Origin: Alkalinema pantanalense
Lineage (GTDB): Bacteria; Cyanobacteriota; Cyanobacteriia; Leptolyngbyales; Leptolyngbyaceae
DNA: 64,000 bases
NCBI RefSeq assembly: GCF_050753345.1
Contig: NZ_JBLZFX010000024.1
Span: 4,259 to 68,258 of the forward strand
Direction: 5' to 3'
Shown: piece by piece, positions 7,077-14,985 of the stretch
Layout of the letters: every line of letters begins with the position of its first letter
Position numbering within the stretch: position 1 is the first letter of the stretch
Position numbers and translations under genes: made by a program
Notes under the pieces: generated by a model
What the model saw: the letters and a program-made list of their open reading frames with translations, nothing else
The model's database searches: none
Told to the model about the DNA's origin: nothing

Positions 7077-7781
7077 ATGTCATTCAGCCCATCTTTAAAC
7101 CAGCCATCTAACCAGCCATCTAACGCCAGTCCATCCCAGGCATCCCAGCAGGAATACACTGAGCGGTTGCAAGCTCTGATGCAGGCCCAAGGCATTCCCA
7201 GCTTTCGTAACCTGAGCCAACGGGCGGGCATTTCAGAAAAGGCCATTACCAGGCTACGGCGGGGCCATCTTCCGCTGATGAAAATTCGGACGCTGACACG
7301 ATTAGCGGCTGTTCTGGAAATCTCGATCGAAGACTTATTCCAGCAATTTTCCCAAGGCACTCTTCCAACGCCATCCCATCATCTACAAGGAGATCTACAA
7401 GCAGATTTACAAGGGGAGTACGATCGCCTCATACAACAGTTACAGCAACAGCGGGAACAACTCTGGCAGGAATTTCAGCAAACCAGCTTGCAAACGTTAG
7501 AACCGTGGTTAGTTCAATGGTCTGCCGCTACCCACGCCGCCCAGAAAAATCCCCAATTACCCGCCGTTAATCTCATTCCCCTAGTGCGACCTGTGGAAAC
7601 GCTAATGCAACAATGGGGACTCATCCCGATCGGCATTGTAGGCGAGGAAGTCCTTTTCGATCCCCACCTACATCAACCCATGGAGGGCAGCACCAATCCA
7701 GGCGATCGGGTAAGAATCCGTTATTGCGGCTACCATCAGGGAGAAAAGCTGCTCTATCGTGCAAAAGTCAGCCCAGTCTAG
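7077..7781 (+). CDS. XRE-type regulator with coiled coil and GrpE-like C-terminal domain
   Basis: 234 residues. After a low-complexity N-terminus (repeated SNQPSN), residues 25-90 form an XRE helix-turn-helix (FRNLSQRAGISEKAITRLRRG). A Q-rich coiled coil spans about 115-150. The C-terminus (IPLVRPVETLMQQWGLIPIG, then EGSTNPGDRVRIRYCGY and LLYRAKVSP) matches a cyanobacterial GrpE-like domain that usually follows this HTH. It is probably a DNA-binding regulator; targets are unknown. The stop codon runs straight into a tandem repeat. Confidence 0.75.
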   Translation: MSFSPSLNQPSNQPSNASPSQASQQEYTERLQALMQAQGIPSFRNLSQRAGISEKAITRLRRGHLPLMKIRTLTRLAAVLEISIEDLFQQFSQGTLPTPSHHLQGDLQADLQGEYDRLIQQLQQQREQLWQEFQQTSLQTLEPWLVQWSAATHAAQKNPQLPAVNLIPLVRPVETLMQQWGLIPIGIVGEEVLFDPHLHQPMEGSTNPGDRVRIRYCGYHQGEKLLYRAKVSPV

Positions 7782-7856
7782 GTCAGCCCAATATTAGTTA
7801 GCCCAATATTAGTTAGCCCAATATTAGTCAGTCCAATATTAGTCAGCCCAATATTA
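7782..7856 (+). repeat. 15-bp tandem repeat, five copies
   Basis: The unit GTYAGCCCAATATTA occurs five times head to tail immediately after the stop codon of the XRE regulator. The last bases of that gene (GTCAGCCCAGTCTAG) look like a diverged further unit, so the repeat seems to have grown out of the 3' end of the gene by slippage. The spacing is far too short, and there are no spacers, for a CRISPR array. Confidence 0.9.
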
Positions 7857-7885
7857 AACCCGCCGCAAGATCCGACACTAGCCCC

Positions 7886-8523
7886 GTGAGAACCACCCAA
7901 AAAGGCGATGAAAGGTCAGTTGAGATAGTCGTCATCATCAATCGAAAGCGCACAATACGCCCTCGCATCGAAGACCAAGCCACCCTCCAGGAACGCAATC
8001 GCATCGCCCGCGAAATCCACGACGGCCTTGGCCACACCCTCGCTGCCCAAACTATTCAGATCAACCATGCGATTCTCTTCTGGCAGTCCGATCCCCCGCA
8101 AGCCCTCATCTTTCTAAAAGAAGCCAAACAGTTAGGAGCCGCAGCGCTACTAGAGGTGCGAAAATCTGTTTCCATGCTGCGAACACCCTGCCTTACCCGC
8201 AGAAATGAATATGGCCCTCTTTCCTATCCTTCAAGAACCTCTGACGAATATTGCGAAACATGCCGCTGCAACCACCGCAACTATTGAATTGCAAACTATT
8301 TCAACCGGAATAGTCCCCCCTGGGACACGTAACACCCAGTGGCTGCATTTATTGATCGATCGTAGACAATGGCAAGGGCTTCAACCCGACCCAAAATACC
8401 ACAGGCTTTGGCCTACAAGGAATACGAGAACGCGCTGCGGCCCTCGGGGGAACCCTGACCATCCAGAGCCATCCCTATCAAGGCTGTTCCATTTTGGTTC
8501 CCCTTCCCCTATCTCCTTCCTAA
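7886..8523 (+). pseudogene. Degraded NarL-partner histidine kinase (HisKA_3 plus HATPase)
   Basis: The phosphoacceptor region is intact (QERNRIAREIHDGLGHTLA). The frame then changes near 8190; the next frame gives LPAEMNMALFPILQEPLTNIAKHA, the N box of a HATPase. Near 8363 it changes again to give DNGKGF, then TGFGLQGIRERAAALGG (G boxes), ending ILVPLPLSPS and a stop at 8521-8523. Expected residues between the dimerisation helix and the N box are missing. At least two frameshifts and one deletion are needed to explain this, so it is not a working kinase. Two overlapping open frames here (7886-8287 and from 8205) are its fragments. Confidence 0.8.
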
Positions 8524-8525
8524 CC

Positions 8526-8933
8526 ATGATTCGCCCCCCCTTTGACGATGACGAATACGTCTCCCAAGCCATGCGCCTAGGAGCTAAGGCTATTTACTCA
8601 AGGACACCGAACCGGAAGAGCTCACCCTTGCCATCCGTGCAGTACACAAGGGCCATACCCAACTGGGCCCCGGTCTCTTTGAAAAAGTCCTGCCCCCCGC
8701 CTGAACCAACCCTCTCCACTGCCCCGCCGCCAGAATTGGCCCACCTGACCAGCCGGGAATTGGAAGTCCTGTATCTCCTCGCCTCCGGTTCCAATAATCG
8801 CGAAATTGCTGAAGCGCTCTTTTTGTCAGAAAACACCGTCAAGAATTACGTCACCAACATTTTGAGTCAATTGCGATTACGCGATCGTACTCAAGCAGCG
8901 CTCCTGGCTCAGTCTCTCTTCAGAACGCAGTAA
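8526..8933 (+). pseudogene. Degraded NarL/LuxR-type response regulator
   Basis: It starts MIR, as such regulators do, but then jumps straight to FDDDEYVSQAMRLGAKA, so about 80 residues of the receiver, including the phosphorylated aspartate, have been deleted. Next to GAKA the true frame shifts (LLKDTEPEELTLAIRAVHKG is in another frame, with a stop after LPPA). The C-terminal LuxR helix-turn-helix (LTSRELEVLYLLASG, NREIAEALFLSENTVKNYV) is complete. It lies 3 bp after the kinase remnant, so this was a two-gene operon. Translation of the HTH alone is possible. Confidence 0.8.
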
Positions 8934-9022
8934 TCCACCTGGTAATCAGTTAATCCCCCAAACGCTATCCTGATAAGCTAGGAGCCAACAAGGTTCACTC
9001 CTAAATGTATTGATCCACCCAA

Positions 9023-9496
9023 ATGATTTCAGAGCCTTCCTTAGACGCTTGTATCAATACCCTTGGTTTACGCACGATCGATCGTCATCTTTTGATTTGT
9101 GCCGATCAAACCAAGCCCCTCTGCTGTAGCCATGAAGCAGGCTTAGCTGCTTGGAACTACTTGAAGCGACGCCTGAGTGAACTCAAGCTGGATCAACCCC
9201 AACCCGATCGGCCTACCTCTATCTTTCGCACCAAAGCTAATTGCTTAAGAGTGTGTCAACAAGGGCCTATCCTGGTAGTGTATCCTGAAGGAGTGTGGTA
9301 CCGATGTGCAACGCCCGAGGTTATTGAACAAATTATTCAGCAGCATTTAATCAGAGGGCAAATTGTTCAAGAGTATGCTTTTTTAGAGCATCCCTTAAAC
9401 CTCAGACAGCACCTAAGCGATCAAACCCTAAGCAACCAGAAGGAGAATCCCCAGCTTACCGACTCCCTAGAAATTCCCGAGGGGGGCCTGCCCTAA
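9023..9496 (+). CDS. Thioredoxin-like [2Fe-2S] ferredoxin domain protein
   Basis: A 157-residue protein with the thioredoxin-like ferredoxin pattern: HLLICADQTKPLCC near the start, a helix WNYLKRRLSEL, then TKANCLRVCQQGPILVVYPEGVWY. Four of its cysteines (two in the first motif, two in NCLRVC) should bind a [2Fe-2S] cluster, as in NuoE-like and Aquifex Fd4-type ferredoxins. A following segment (EVIEQIIQQHLIRGQIVQE) completes the fold. The C-terminal 30 residues are polar and variable. Electron partners are unknown. Confidence 0.85.
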   Translation: MISEPSLDACINTLGLRTIDRHLLICADQTKPLCCSHEAGLAAWNYLKRRLSELKLDQPQPDRPTSIFRTKANCLRVCQQGPILVVYPEGVWYRCATPEVIEQIIQQHLIRGQIVQEYAFLEHPLNLRQHLSDQTLSNQKENPQLTDSLEIPEGGLP

Positions 9497-9977
9497 GCCC
9501 TCGTTCTTGGTGCTACTAAGTGATTTAGCGCTGTAGCTTTAGTGCTGTAGCTTTAGCGCTGTGGCTTTAGTACTGGGCTTTGGTGCTCTGCTCTTGTGCT
9601 GCTCCGAGTACTCCCCAGTGCTCTACTTAATTTCTTGTCTTCAGCTTGCCTTAGCTGACCGATCTCAACGCACAATCTTAAAACTTTCCAAGGTAACTTT
9701 TTTGGGGTGTCGTATACAATAGCACTAAGTAAAATGGCACTCAGTGAACCGATCGGGAATCAAGTGCAAAATCTTTGAAGGTTCTTGCCTTCGTACCGAT
9801 AGTTTTGCAGTCTGTTTGGGAATATTCACTGTATCTACCCAGCATGGCAGAAATTGACGAATCTTGCATCCGTAATCTCCTACGGCAAGTTTCTTAACAA
9901 TGGGCTGGTTCCTCAGGTTCCATCCCGCAACCGACCAACGAGTTCACCCTATCGATATCCAGGCAATACGAGTCAAT
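9497..9977. other. Gene-free region with a 14-bp tandem repeat
   Basis: The first 100 bases contain almost four units of AGYGCTGTAGCTTT (9527-9581), decaying into GGTGCTCTGCTCTT. The rest, up to the response regulator start, looks like promoter and leader sequence. An in-frame upstream ATG at 9900 would extend the response regulator by 26 residues that do not resemble a receiver domain. I see no RNA gene. Confidence 0.6.
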
Positions 9978-10628
9978 ATGAAGGAAGCTACTAACATCAT
10001 CCCAAAAAAGTTACTCCTCATTGACGATGACCCCAACCTCATCTTGTTGGTCAAGGATTACCTGGAGTTTCGTGGCTATGAGGTGATTACCGCCGAAAAT
10101 GGTCGGGAGGCACTGGAAGTTCTCGAAGGGCACACCCCTGACATGATTATCTGCGATGTCATGATGCCCGAGATGGACGGATATTCGCTCGTCAGTGCCA
10201 TTCGTAACGATCCTAAAACCAATTGGATTCCTGTTCTCTTTCTCTCCGCAAAGGGCCAAAGCCAAGACCGCGTCAAGGGGTTAAATATTGGGGCCGATGT
10301 CTACATGGTTAAGCCCTTTGAGCCAGAAGAATTAGTTGCCCAAGTGGAATCTTCTCTTAAGCAAGCTTCCCGACTGATCCAACATAAGGACTCTAAGGGC
10401 GGAGATGGTTCGCCGAAGATTCAAGTGCCCTTTGATGTGGAACTGACGCCCACCGAACTGCGGGTAGTTCAGTTTGTGGCACGAGGGCGAGCCAATCGCG
10501 AAATTGCTGAAGAAATGAACGTCAGTCAACGGACGATCGAAAGCCATGTCAGCAACATGCTGGGCAAAACGGGTCTGCACAATCGCACGGAACTAGCACG
10601 CTGGGCTCTAGAAAACAATATGGCTTAA
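9978..10628 (+). CDS. Response regulator, receiver plus LuxR-type HTH
   Basis: 216 residues. The receiver spans about 12-130: acidic pair in LLLIDDDPN, phosphoacceptor Asp in MIICDVMMPEMDGY, conserved Ser in LFLSAKGQ and Lys in MVKPFEP. The C-terminal LuxR/NarL HTH is intact (LTPTELRVVQFVARGRANREIAEEM, TIESHVSNML). The receiver resembles the cyanobacterial Ycf29/Rre1 group, but I cannot settle the ortholog. No kinase is adjacent, as is common for cyanobacterial regulators. I start at 9978; a longer start at 9900 is possible. Confidence 0.85.
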   Translation: MKEATNIIPKKLLLIDDDPNLILLVKDYLEFRGYEVITAENGREALEVLEGHTPDMIICDVMMPEMDGYSLVSAIRNDPKTNWIPVLFLSAKGQSQDRVKGLNIGADVYMVKPFEPEELVAQVESSLKQASRLIQHKDSKGGDGSPKIQVPFDVELTPTELRVVQFVARGRANREIAEEMNVSQRTIESHVSNMLGKTGLHNRTELARWALENNMA

Positions 10629-10662
10629 TTAACGAAAAAGACGCGCTATTACACGATCGAAT

Positions 10663-11979
10663 CTATAGCGAATCCGGCGATCTCGCTAAATCGGCAGTCA
10701 GAAAGTCAATAAATTGCCTTGCCGATCGCCCCGATCGCCCATTGTGTCGGGTGGCCCACTGCAAGGCTCGAAACTCCACTTCTGACTGTGGGAGTTTGAT
10801 TTCTGCCCGTTGAGCCAAGTGCTGTACCATCGCTAAATAAGTGGTCTGATCGGCAGGTTCAAAGGTGAGGGTTAGACCAAAGCGATCGCTGAAGGAAAGC
10901 TTTTCCTGTAATGTATCCCATTGGTGAATTTCATCGGCATCCTTGGGTCTGGGCCGATCGCCGTAAAATTCGCGAATTAAGTGCCGTCGATTGGATGTGG
11001 CATACACCACTGTATTCAACGATCGGGCCGTCACATTCCCTTCCAAGACGACCTTCAGAGCTTTGTAGGCATCATCGTCCTCTTCAAAGGACAAATCATC
11101 GACGAAAATAATAAATTTCTGGGGCACATCCCGTAGCTGTTCCACAATTTGCGGCAGGGACAGGAGTTCTGCTTTGGTCACTTCCACTAACCGCAGTCCC
11201 CGACCTCCATAGGTTTGCAGCAAGCTTTTAATTAACGACGACTTCCCTGATCCGCGACTGCCGTAGAGCAAAACATGGAGCGCAGGATACCCTGCTAGGA
11301 GTGCCTCGGTGTTTTGTAACAGTGCATCTCGCTGCCATTCGTAACCAATTAAATCTAGCGTTTGAATCGGATCGGGATTGGGAATTCCAACGAGTTCTCC
11401 CTGCTGCCAGGTAAAGGCTTTAAACGTTGCAAACAGTCCTGTGCCGTGTTGTCGATAATATCCCCCTAATGCTTGCAATTGTGTTGACCAATCCGATCCT
11501 TTAGATAAGAGATCTGAATCCGTTTGGGATTGATTGGCAGGAATCCCCACGCTTTCTGCACTGATCCAAACAGGCAGTTCCACATTGGCCACGACACTAT
11601 TGACCATTGCCCCGATCGTTTCACCGGTTAAATCTGCCAATCCCTGCAAAATGGATAAATCTCGCTGGGCTGCTGCAATCACAGCAGGATTAATGGCATC
11701 GATCGAACATTTTTGTAACATTCGAGTCAATGGATTATCTGCCTTCAGGACGAGCGATCGAACATAGCTGTCCCAACTAAGGGATAGAGGGGCGATTGCC
11801 TGAAACCATAGACTGTAGGCTTCTAAAACCAGGACTTCCCCATCCCAAGACGGTTGGGGTGCAGCTTGGCGAATCGATCGCAATAAATGGACAAATGCTG
11901 CTGCAATCGGATCTTCCAACGTCGATCGATACAGCGTCAACGACATCAAGTCCCGATGCAATTGCGTGACCTTCACCAT
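10663..11979 (-). CDS. DUF815 family AAA+ ATPase
   Basis: 438 residues. The N-terminal 190 residues are helical and family-specific. The ATPase follows: Walker A LLYGSRGSGKSS, Walker B FIIFVDDLSFEE, sensor-1 region VVYATSNRRHL, and a lid with RFGLTLTF. This is the DUF815 family, distantly related to ORC/DnaA-type AAA+ proteins, with uncharacterised cellular targets. It seems intact and is preceded by an 8-bp dyad (12050-12076) that could be a promoter element. Confidence 0.85.
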   Translation of the reverse strand: MVKVTQLHRDLMSLTLYRSTLEDPIAAAFVHLLRSIRQAAPQPSWDGEVLVLEAYSLWFQAIAPLSLSWDSYVRSLVLKADNPLTRMLQKCSIDAINPAVIAAAQRDLSILQGLADLTGETIGAMVNSVVANVELPVWISAESVGIPANQSQTDSDLLSKGSDWSTQLQALGGYYRQHGTGLFATFKAFTWQQGELVGIPNPDPIQTLDLIGYEWQRDALLQNTEALLAGYPALHVLLYGSRGSGKSSLIKSLLQTYGGRGLRLVEVTKAELLSLPQIVEQLRDVPQKFIIFVDDLSFEEDDDAYKALKVVLEGNVTARSLNTVVYATSNRRHLIREFYGDRPRPKDADEIHQWDTLQEKLSFSDRFGLTLTFEPADQTTYLAMVQHLAQRAEIKLPQSEVEFRALQWATRHNGRSGRSARQFIDFLTADLARSPDSL

Positions 11980-12049
11980 ATGATGACTCCTAACTTCTTT
12001 GAGGATTGCAATTCAATCTAAAGTAAACCTTCAATGCTGATTGCGCTCT

Positions 12050-12076
12050 GTGTACTTTGCTTGCGTACAAGTACAC
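12050..12076. promoter_or_regulatory. Operator-like dyad upstream of the DUF815 ATPase gene
   Basis: GTGTACTT and AAGTACAC form a perfect 8-bp inverted repeat separated by 11 bp, in the 160-bp gap upstream of the ATPase gene. There is no T run, so it is more likely a protein-binding site than a terminator. The cognate regulator is unknown. Confidence 0.35.
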
Positions 12077-12139
12077 GTTTAAAAGCTAGAAATGCAAGCG
12101 ATGGAAATCCAGCGATATGTAGCTTTCAAAGGATTAAAA

Positions 12140-13624
12140 CTACATTCCTAATGCATTGAGCAAAACGCCGGGAGTCGGTAGGATAATCACAATCAGTAAG
12201 AACAGCGCGACTAGGCCAATCATATCTCGAGTATTATCCAACTCCGTTACATCATTTAAGGCCGGTTCATCGATCGTGGGTAACAGGAACAATAACACCG
12301 CCCACAACAGCAAATGGGGTTGCATTAACGCCAATACCAGTAGCAACAACCGCGCCATTTGACCAATCATGGCCCCCGCCCGCTGGCCGTACACTGCATG
12401 AACCATCCGACCCCCATCAAGCTGTCCCACAGGCATTAAATTAAATGCTGTGAACAAAATGCCTAGCCAGCCCGCCACCGCGATCGGATGCAGCGCGATC
12501 GCACTTTTGGCCGTCAGCGCATTGCCAAACACCGTTTTACAGGCCAGTGTTAACAACAGCGAATACTGTGGCAACAATGCCTCAAACTTGAACACGCTAG
12601 GATGCTCAGTGGCATTGACAATTTGCGATTGCGTTAGCCCAACGACCAACAAAATCACTGCCACGGCCAGCCCCACCATTGCCCCAAACATCCCAACATC
12701 AAACAATGCCTTGCGGTTAGGAATGGGCGATCGAATTTGCAAAAACGCCCCTACCGTGCCGATCGGCAGTTGCGGCAAGGGCAAGACAGGGATGAAATAG
12801 GGCAATGTCGCCGGAATCCCGTAGCGCAGGGTTGTCCAGTAATGGCCCCCTTCCCGAATCGCAAAAAAGCCCATCAAGGCGATCGCATAGGGCACCCCTT
12901 CCCAAAAACTCGGGTTGCCTCGCATTCCCACCTGCTGCAAAAGCTGCTGACCCGCCCAAGTGGTCGTAAAGGCAGTCACGATCGCTAAAATCACAGCAAC
13001 TTTTGGCCGTCGCAGGGCGCGGGGCGAAAAATCTAACTGGGCAAAGGGATTGGGCACCAGCACAAAAAACGGCTTACGATCGCCCCCTTCCTGGAACACG
13101 ACATAAAATCGCTTACCAAAATGGGCTTCAATATTCTCCCGAATCGTCTGATAGGCCACCTCCGGCTTAGAGCGCAACTGGCCACGACAAATGACCGCTT
13201 GAGGACGATATTCCAAATGTTGCAAGTAATAGACCGACCACGGGAAACAAGACTTGAGGTGATCTTCCTCCTCTTTGTTAATCGGGCGGGTCATCACAGG
13301 CTCAGCAGGCAGCTCGATCGGGGGCTCCGATGACTGGACTGGCTCCACTTCCTGGGGAGCACTGCGGGGATCAGGGACGATCCGACCTCGCTGAATTAGG
13401 TAGAGATAGAGTAAAAAACAACCTAGAAACAGCAAAATTGCTAAGCCGATCGGCATCGGAGTTCTGCCAAACAGGAACGTCCATACCATCAAACTCAGGG
13501 CAGGCGTCATAACCACCAGCCACAGCAACCAAGCAGGTGTCCGAGTGACGCTAGTAACTCGCTTCACGATGAAGGCGTAGGAAACTAGCCCCAGAAATCC
13601 TAAGAGTAGAAAAAACCAAATCAT
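12140..13624 (-). CDS. S2P/M50-family membrane protein with an altered zinc motif
   Basis: 494 residues with about eight membrane segments and a soluble domain (about 110-200: CFPWSVYYLQHLEYRPQAVICRG, then a region ending VLVPNPFAQ) typical of the EGY/Sll0862-like site-2 proteases of cyanobacteria and chloroplasts. The second catalytic motif is present: N395 and D403 in FNLMPVGQLDGGR. The first motif, normally HExxH, reads R257-E-G-G-H261, so the first zinc-binding histidine is an arginine. By family knowledge this should abolish proteolysis; it may be a pseudoprotease, as proposed for plant EGY3, with a binding or chaperone role. Confidence 0.8.
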   Translation of the reverse strand: MIWFFLLLGFLGLVSYAFIVKRVTSVTRTPAWLLWLVVMTPALSLMVWTFLFGRTPMPIGLAILLFLGCFLLYLYLIQRGRIVPDPRSAPQEVEPVQSSEPPIELPAEPVMTRPINKEEEDHLKSCFPWSVYYLQHLEYRPQAVICRGQLRSKPEVAYQTIRENIEAHFGKRFYVVFQEGGDRKPFFVLVPNPFAQLDFSPRALRRPKVAVILAIVTAFTTTWAGQQLLQQVGMRGNPSFWEGVPYAIALMGFFAIREGGHYWTTLRYGIPATLPYFIPVLPLPQLPIGTVGAFLQIRSPIPNRKALFDVGMFGAMVGLAVAVILLVVGLTQSQIVNATEHPSVFKFEALLPQYSLLLTLACKTVFGNALTAKSAIALHPIAVAGWLGILFTAFNLMPVGQLDGGRMVHAVYGQRAGAMIGQMARLLLLVLALMQPHLLLWAVLLFLLPTIDEPALNDVTELDNTRDMIGLVALFLLIVIILPTPGVLLNALGM

Positions 13625-13788
13625 GTAATTCGTTCAGCGGGCACCTGTCCCATGGAGGGATTCATTAAGATACCGGGAGATAGGTCATAGCAAATTATAG
13701 AACTTGATTCCAACCTATCTTTGCCCAATTCTGGGAGAAGCGCTCGGATTCGCGTTGAGCCAGTTCGCATTGAGCCAGAGGAGATCGG

Positions 13789-14592
13789 GTGTTCTTGACT
13801 AACTGCACGCTAGATCTGTCACAATCAGCAAGGAACTTAACCCCGGATGCGATCGTGATTTCGGAACCCCTGTCTGCCCCTCAGCCCTCAGCCCCAGCTC
13901 TGACTAACGCTACCCCCCTCAGCAAGGCTCCCCGGCCCGTCCTCCCGGAACAAGCGCTCCCCCATCCCATCTATGCCTTTACACCCAACCGGGATACCTT
14001 GGGGGGCACAGCCTATCTAATCGTTCATCCAGCGGGAAATTTGTTAATTGATAGTCCCGCTTGGGATGAGGTGACGCAAAGCTTTCTCCAGTCTCAGGGA
14101 GGCGTGCGCTGGCTCTTTTTGACCCATCGGGGAGCCATGGGCAAGGTACGAGAAATCCAGGAAGCCCTCCATTGTGATGTGATTGTCCAAGAGCAGGAAG
14201 CCTATCTGCTCCCCAAGGTAAAAGTCACCCCCTTTCAGCAAACCTTTGAATTTCCCACGGGCGATCGGGCCATCTGGACATCCGGTCATTCCCCCGGTTC
14301 CGCTTGTCTGTATCACCCCGCCGGCGGCGGCATTCTTTTTTCTGGGCGGCATTTATTGCCCGATCGTCACCAGAAACCCGCACCCCTTCGCACTTCTAAA
14401 ACCTTTCATTGGCCTCGGCAACTGCGCAACATCCAAACTTTAATCAAAAAATTCTCGCCGGAAACCCTTGCTTGGATCTGTCCCGGTGCCAGTACGGGAT
14501 ATCTGCGGGGTGCAACCGCGATCGGCCAAGCTTACTCTGCCCTGACGGCTTTGGATTTTTCCACGCTACAACAAATGCCGCCGGGGCTCTAG
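13789..14592 (+). CDS. MBL-fold metallo-hydrolase-like protein with a degenerate metal site
   Basis: 267 residues. The first 60 are low-complexity. The rest has the metallo-beta-lactamase order: GGTAYLIVHPAGNLLIDSP, then LFLTHRGAMGK at the place of HxHxDH, TSGHSPGSACLY, ILFSGRHLLP, and a C-terminal helical part. Only one histidine of the main metal motif is left (THRGA), so zinc binding and hydrolysis are doubtful. Cyanobacterial relatives show the same change, so it is a subfamily trait rather than local decay. The function is unknown. Confidence 0.7.
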   Translation: MFLTNCTLDLSQSARNLTPDAIVISEPLSAPQPSAPALTNATPLSKAPRPVLPEQALPHPIYAFTPNRDTLGGTAYLIVHPAGNLLIDSPAWDEVTQSFLQSQGGVRWLFLTHRGAMGKVREIQEALHCDVIVQEQEAYLLPKVKVTPFQQTFEFPTGDRAIWTSGHSPGSACLYHPAGGGILFSGRHLLPDRHQKPAPLRTSKTFHWPRQLRNIQTLIKKFSPETLAWICPGASTGYLRGATAIGQAYSALTALDFSTLQQMPPGL

Positions 14593-14985
14593 GGCTTTGT
14601 AGGGAACCCAACGATCGAGGTGATGCGAGGTTTACTGCCAAAGACGAATTGAAGCGCTAAAATCTTGGCACTTGATCCCCACGTTTTTCTAAACAGGATC
14701 ACAACGGGAGCACGGTGGCTGCTCATAATAACCAAGAACATCAAAGGGTTGATGGCATAGTGTTGATAGCACAGGTGCAGTACTTGGAATCTAAAACCTG
14801 GAATTTTCCGTAGACGATTTCAGGCAATTTCTGGAACAATCTCTCAAACCATCTCTCACCCATCGCTGAGGACTTTAGATGAGGGAGATTCCCCCTAAAC
14901 CCTTCTCCGAATCAATTTCGGAATTGCTCAGGACAGTAAAGAAGTCCCTCAGCGTGAGGAAATCTCTCAAGATAGGAGTTACCTA
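14593..14985. other. Upstream region of glmS
   Basis: No coding sequence is visible. A small perfect hairpin (CCTCA-GCG-TGAGG) lies about 30 bp before the glmS start and is followed by the Shine-Dalgarno sequence AGGAG at the proper distance from the ATG at 14986. I find no glmS ribozyme features, which are confined mainly to Gram-positive bacteria. Confidence 0.4.

Noticed and set aside
14593..14985. Possible glmS ribozyme upstream of glmS
   Set aside because: The conserved ribozyme core is not visible and this class is mainly from Gram-positive bacteria.
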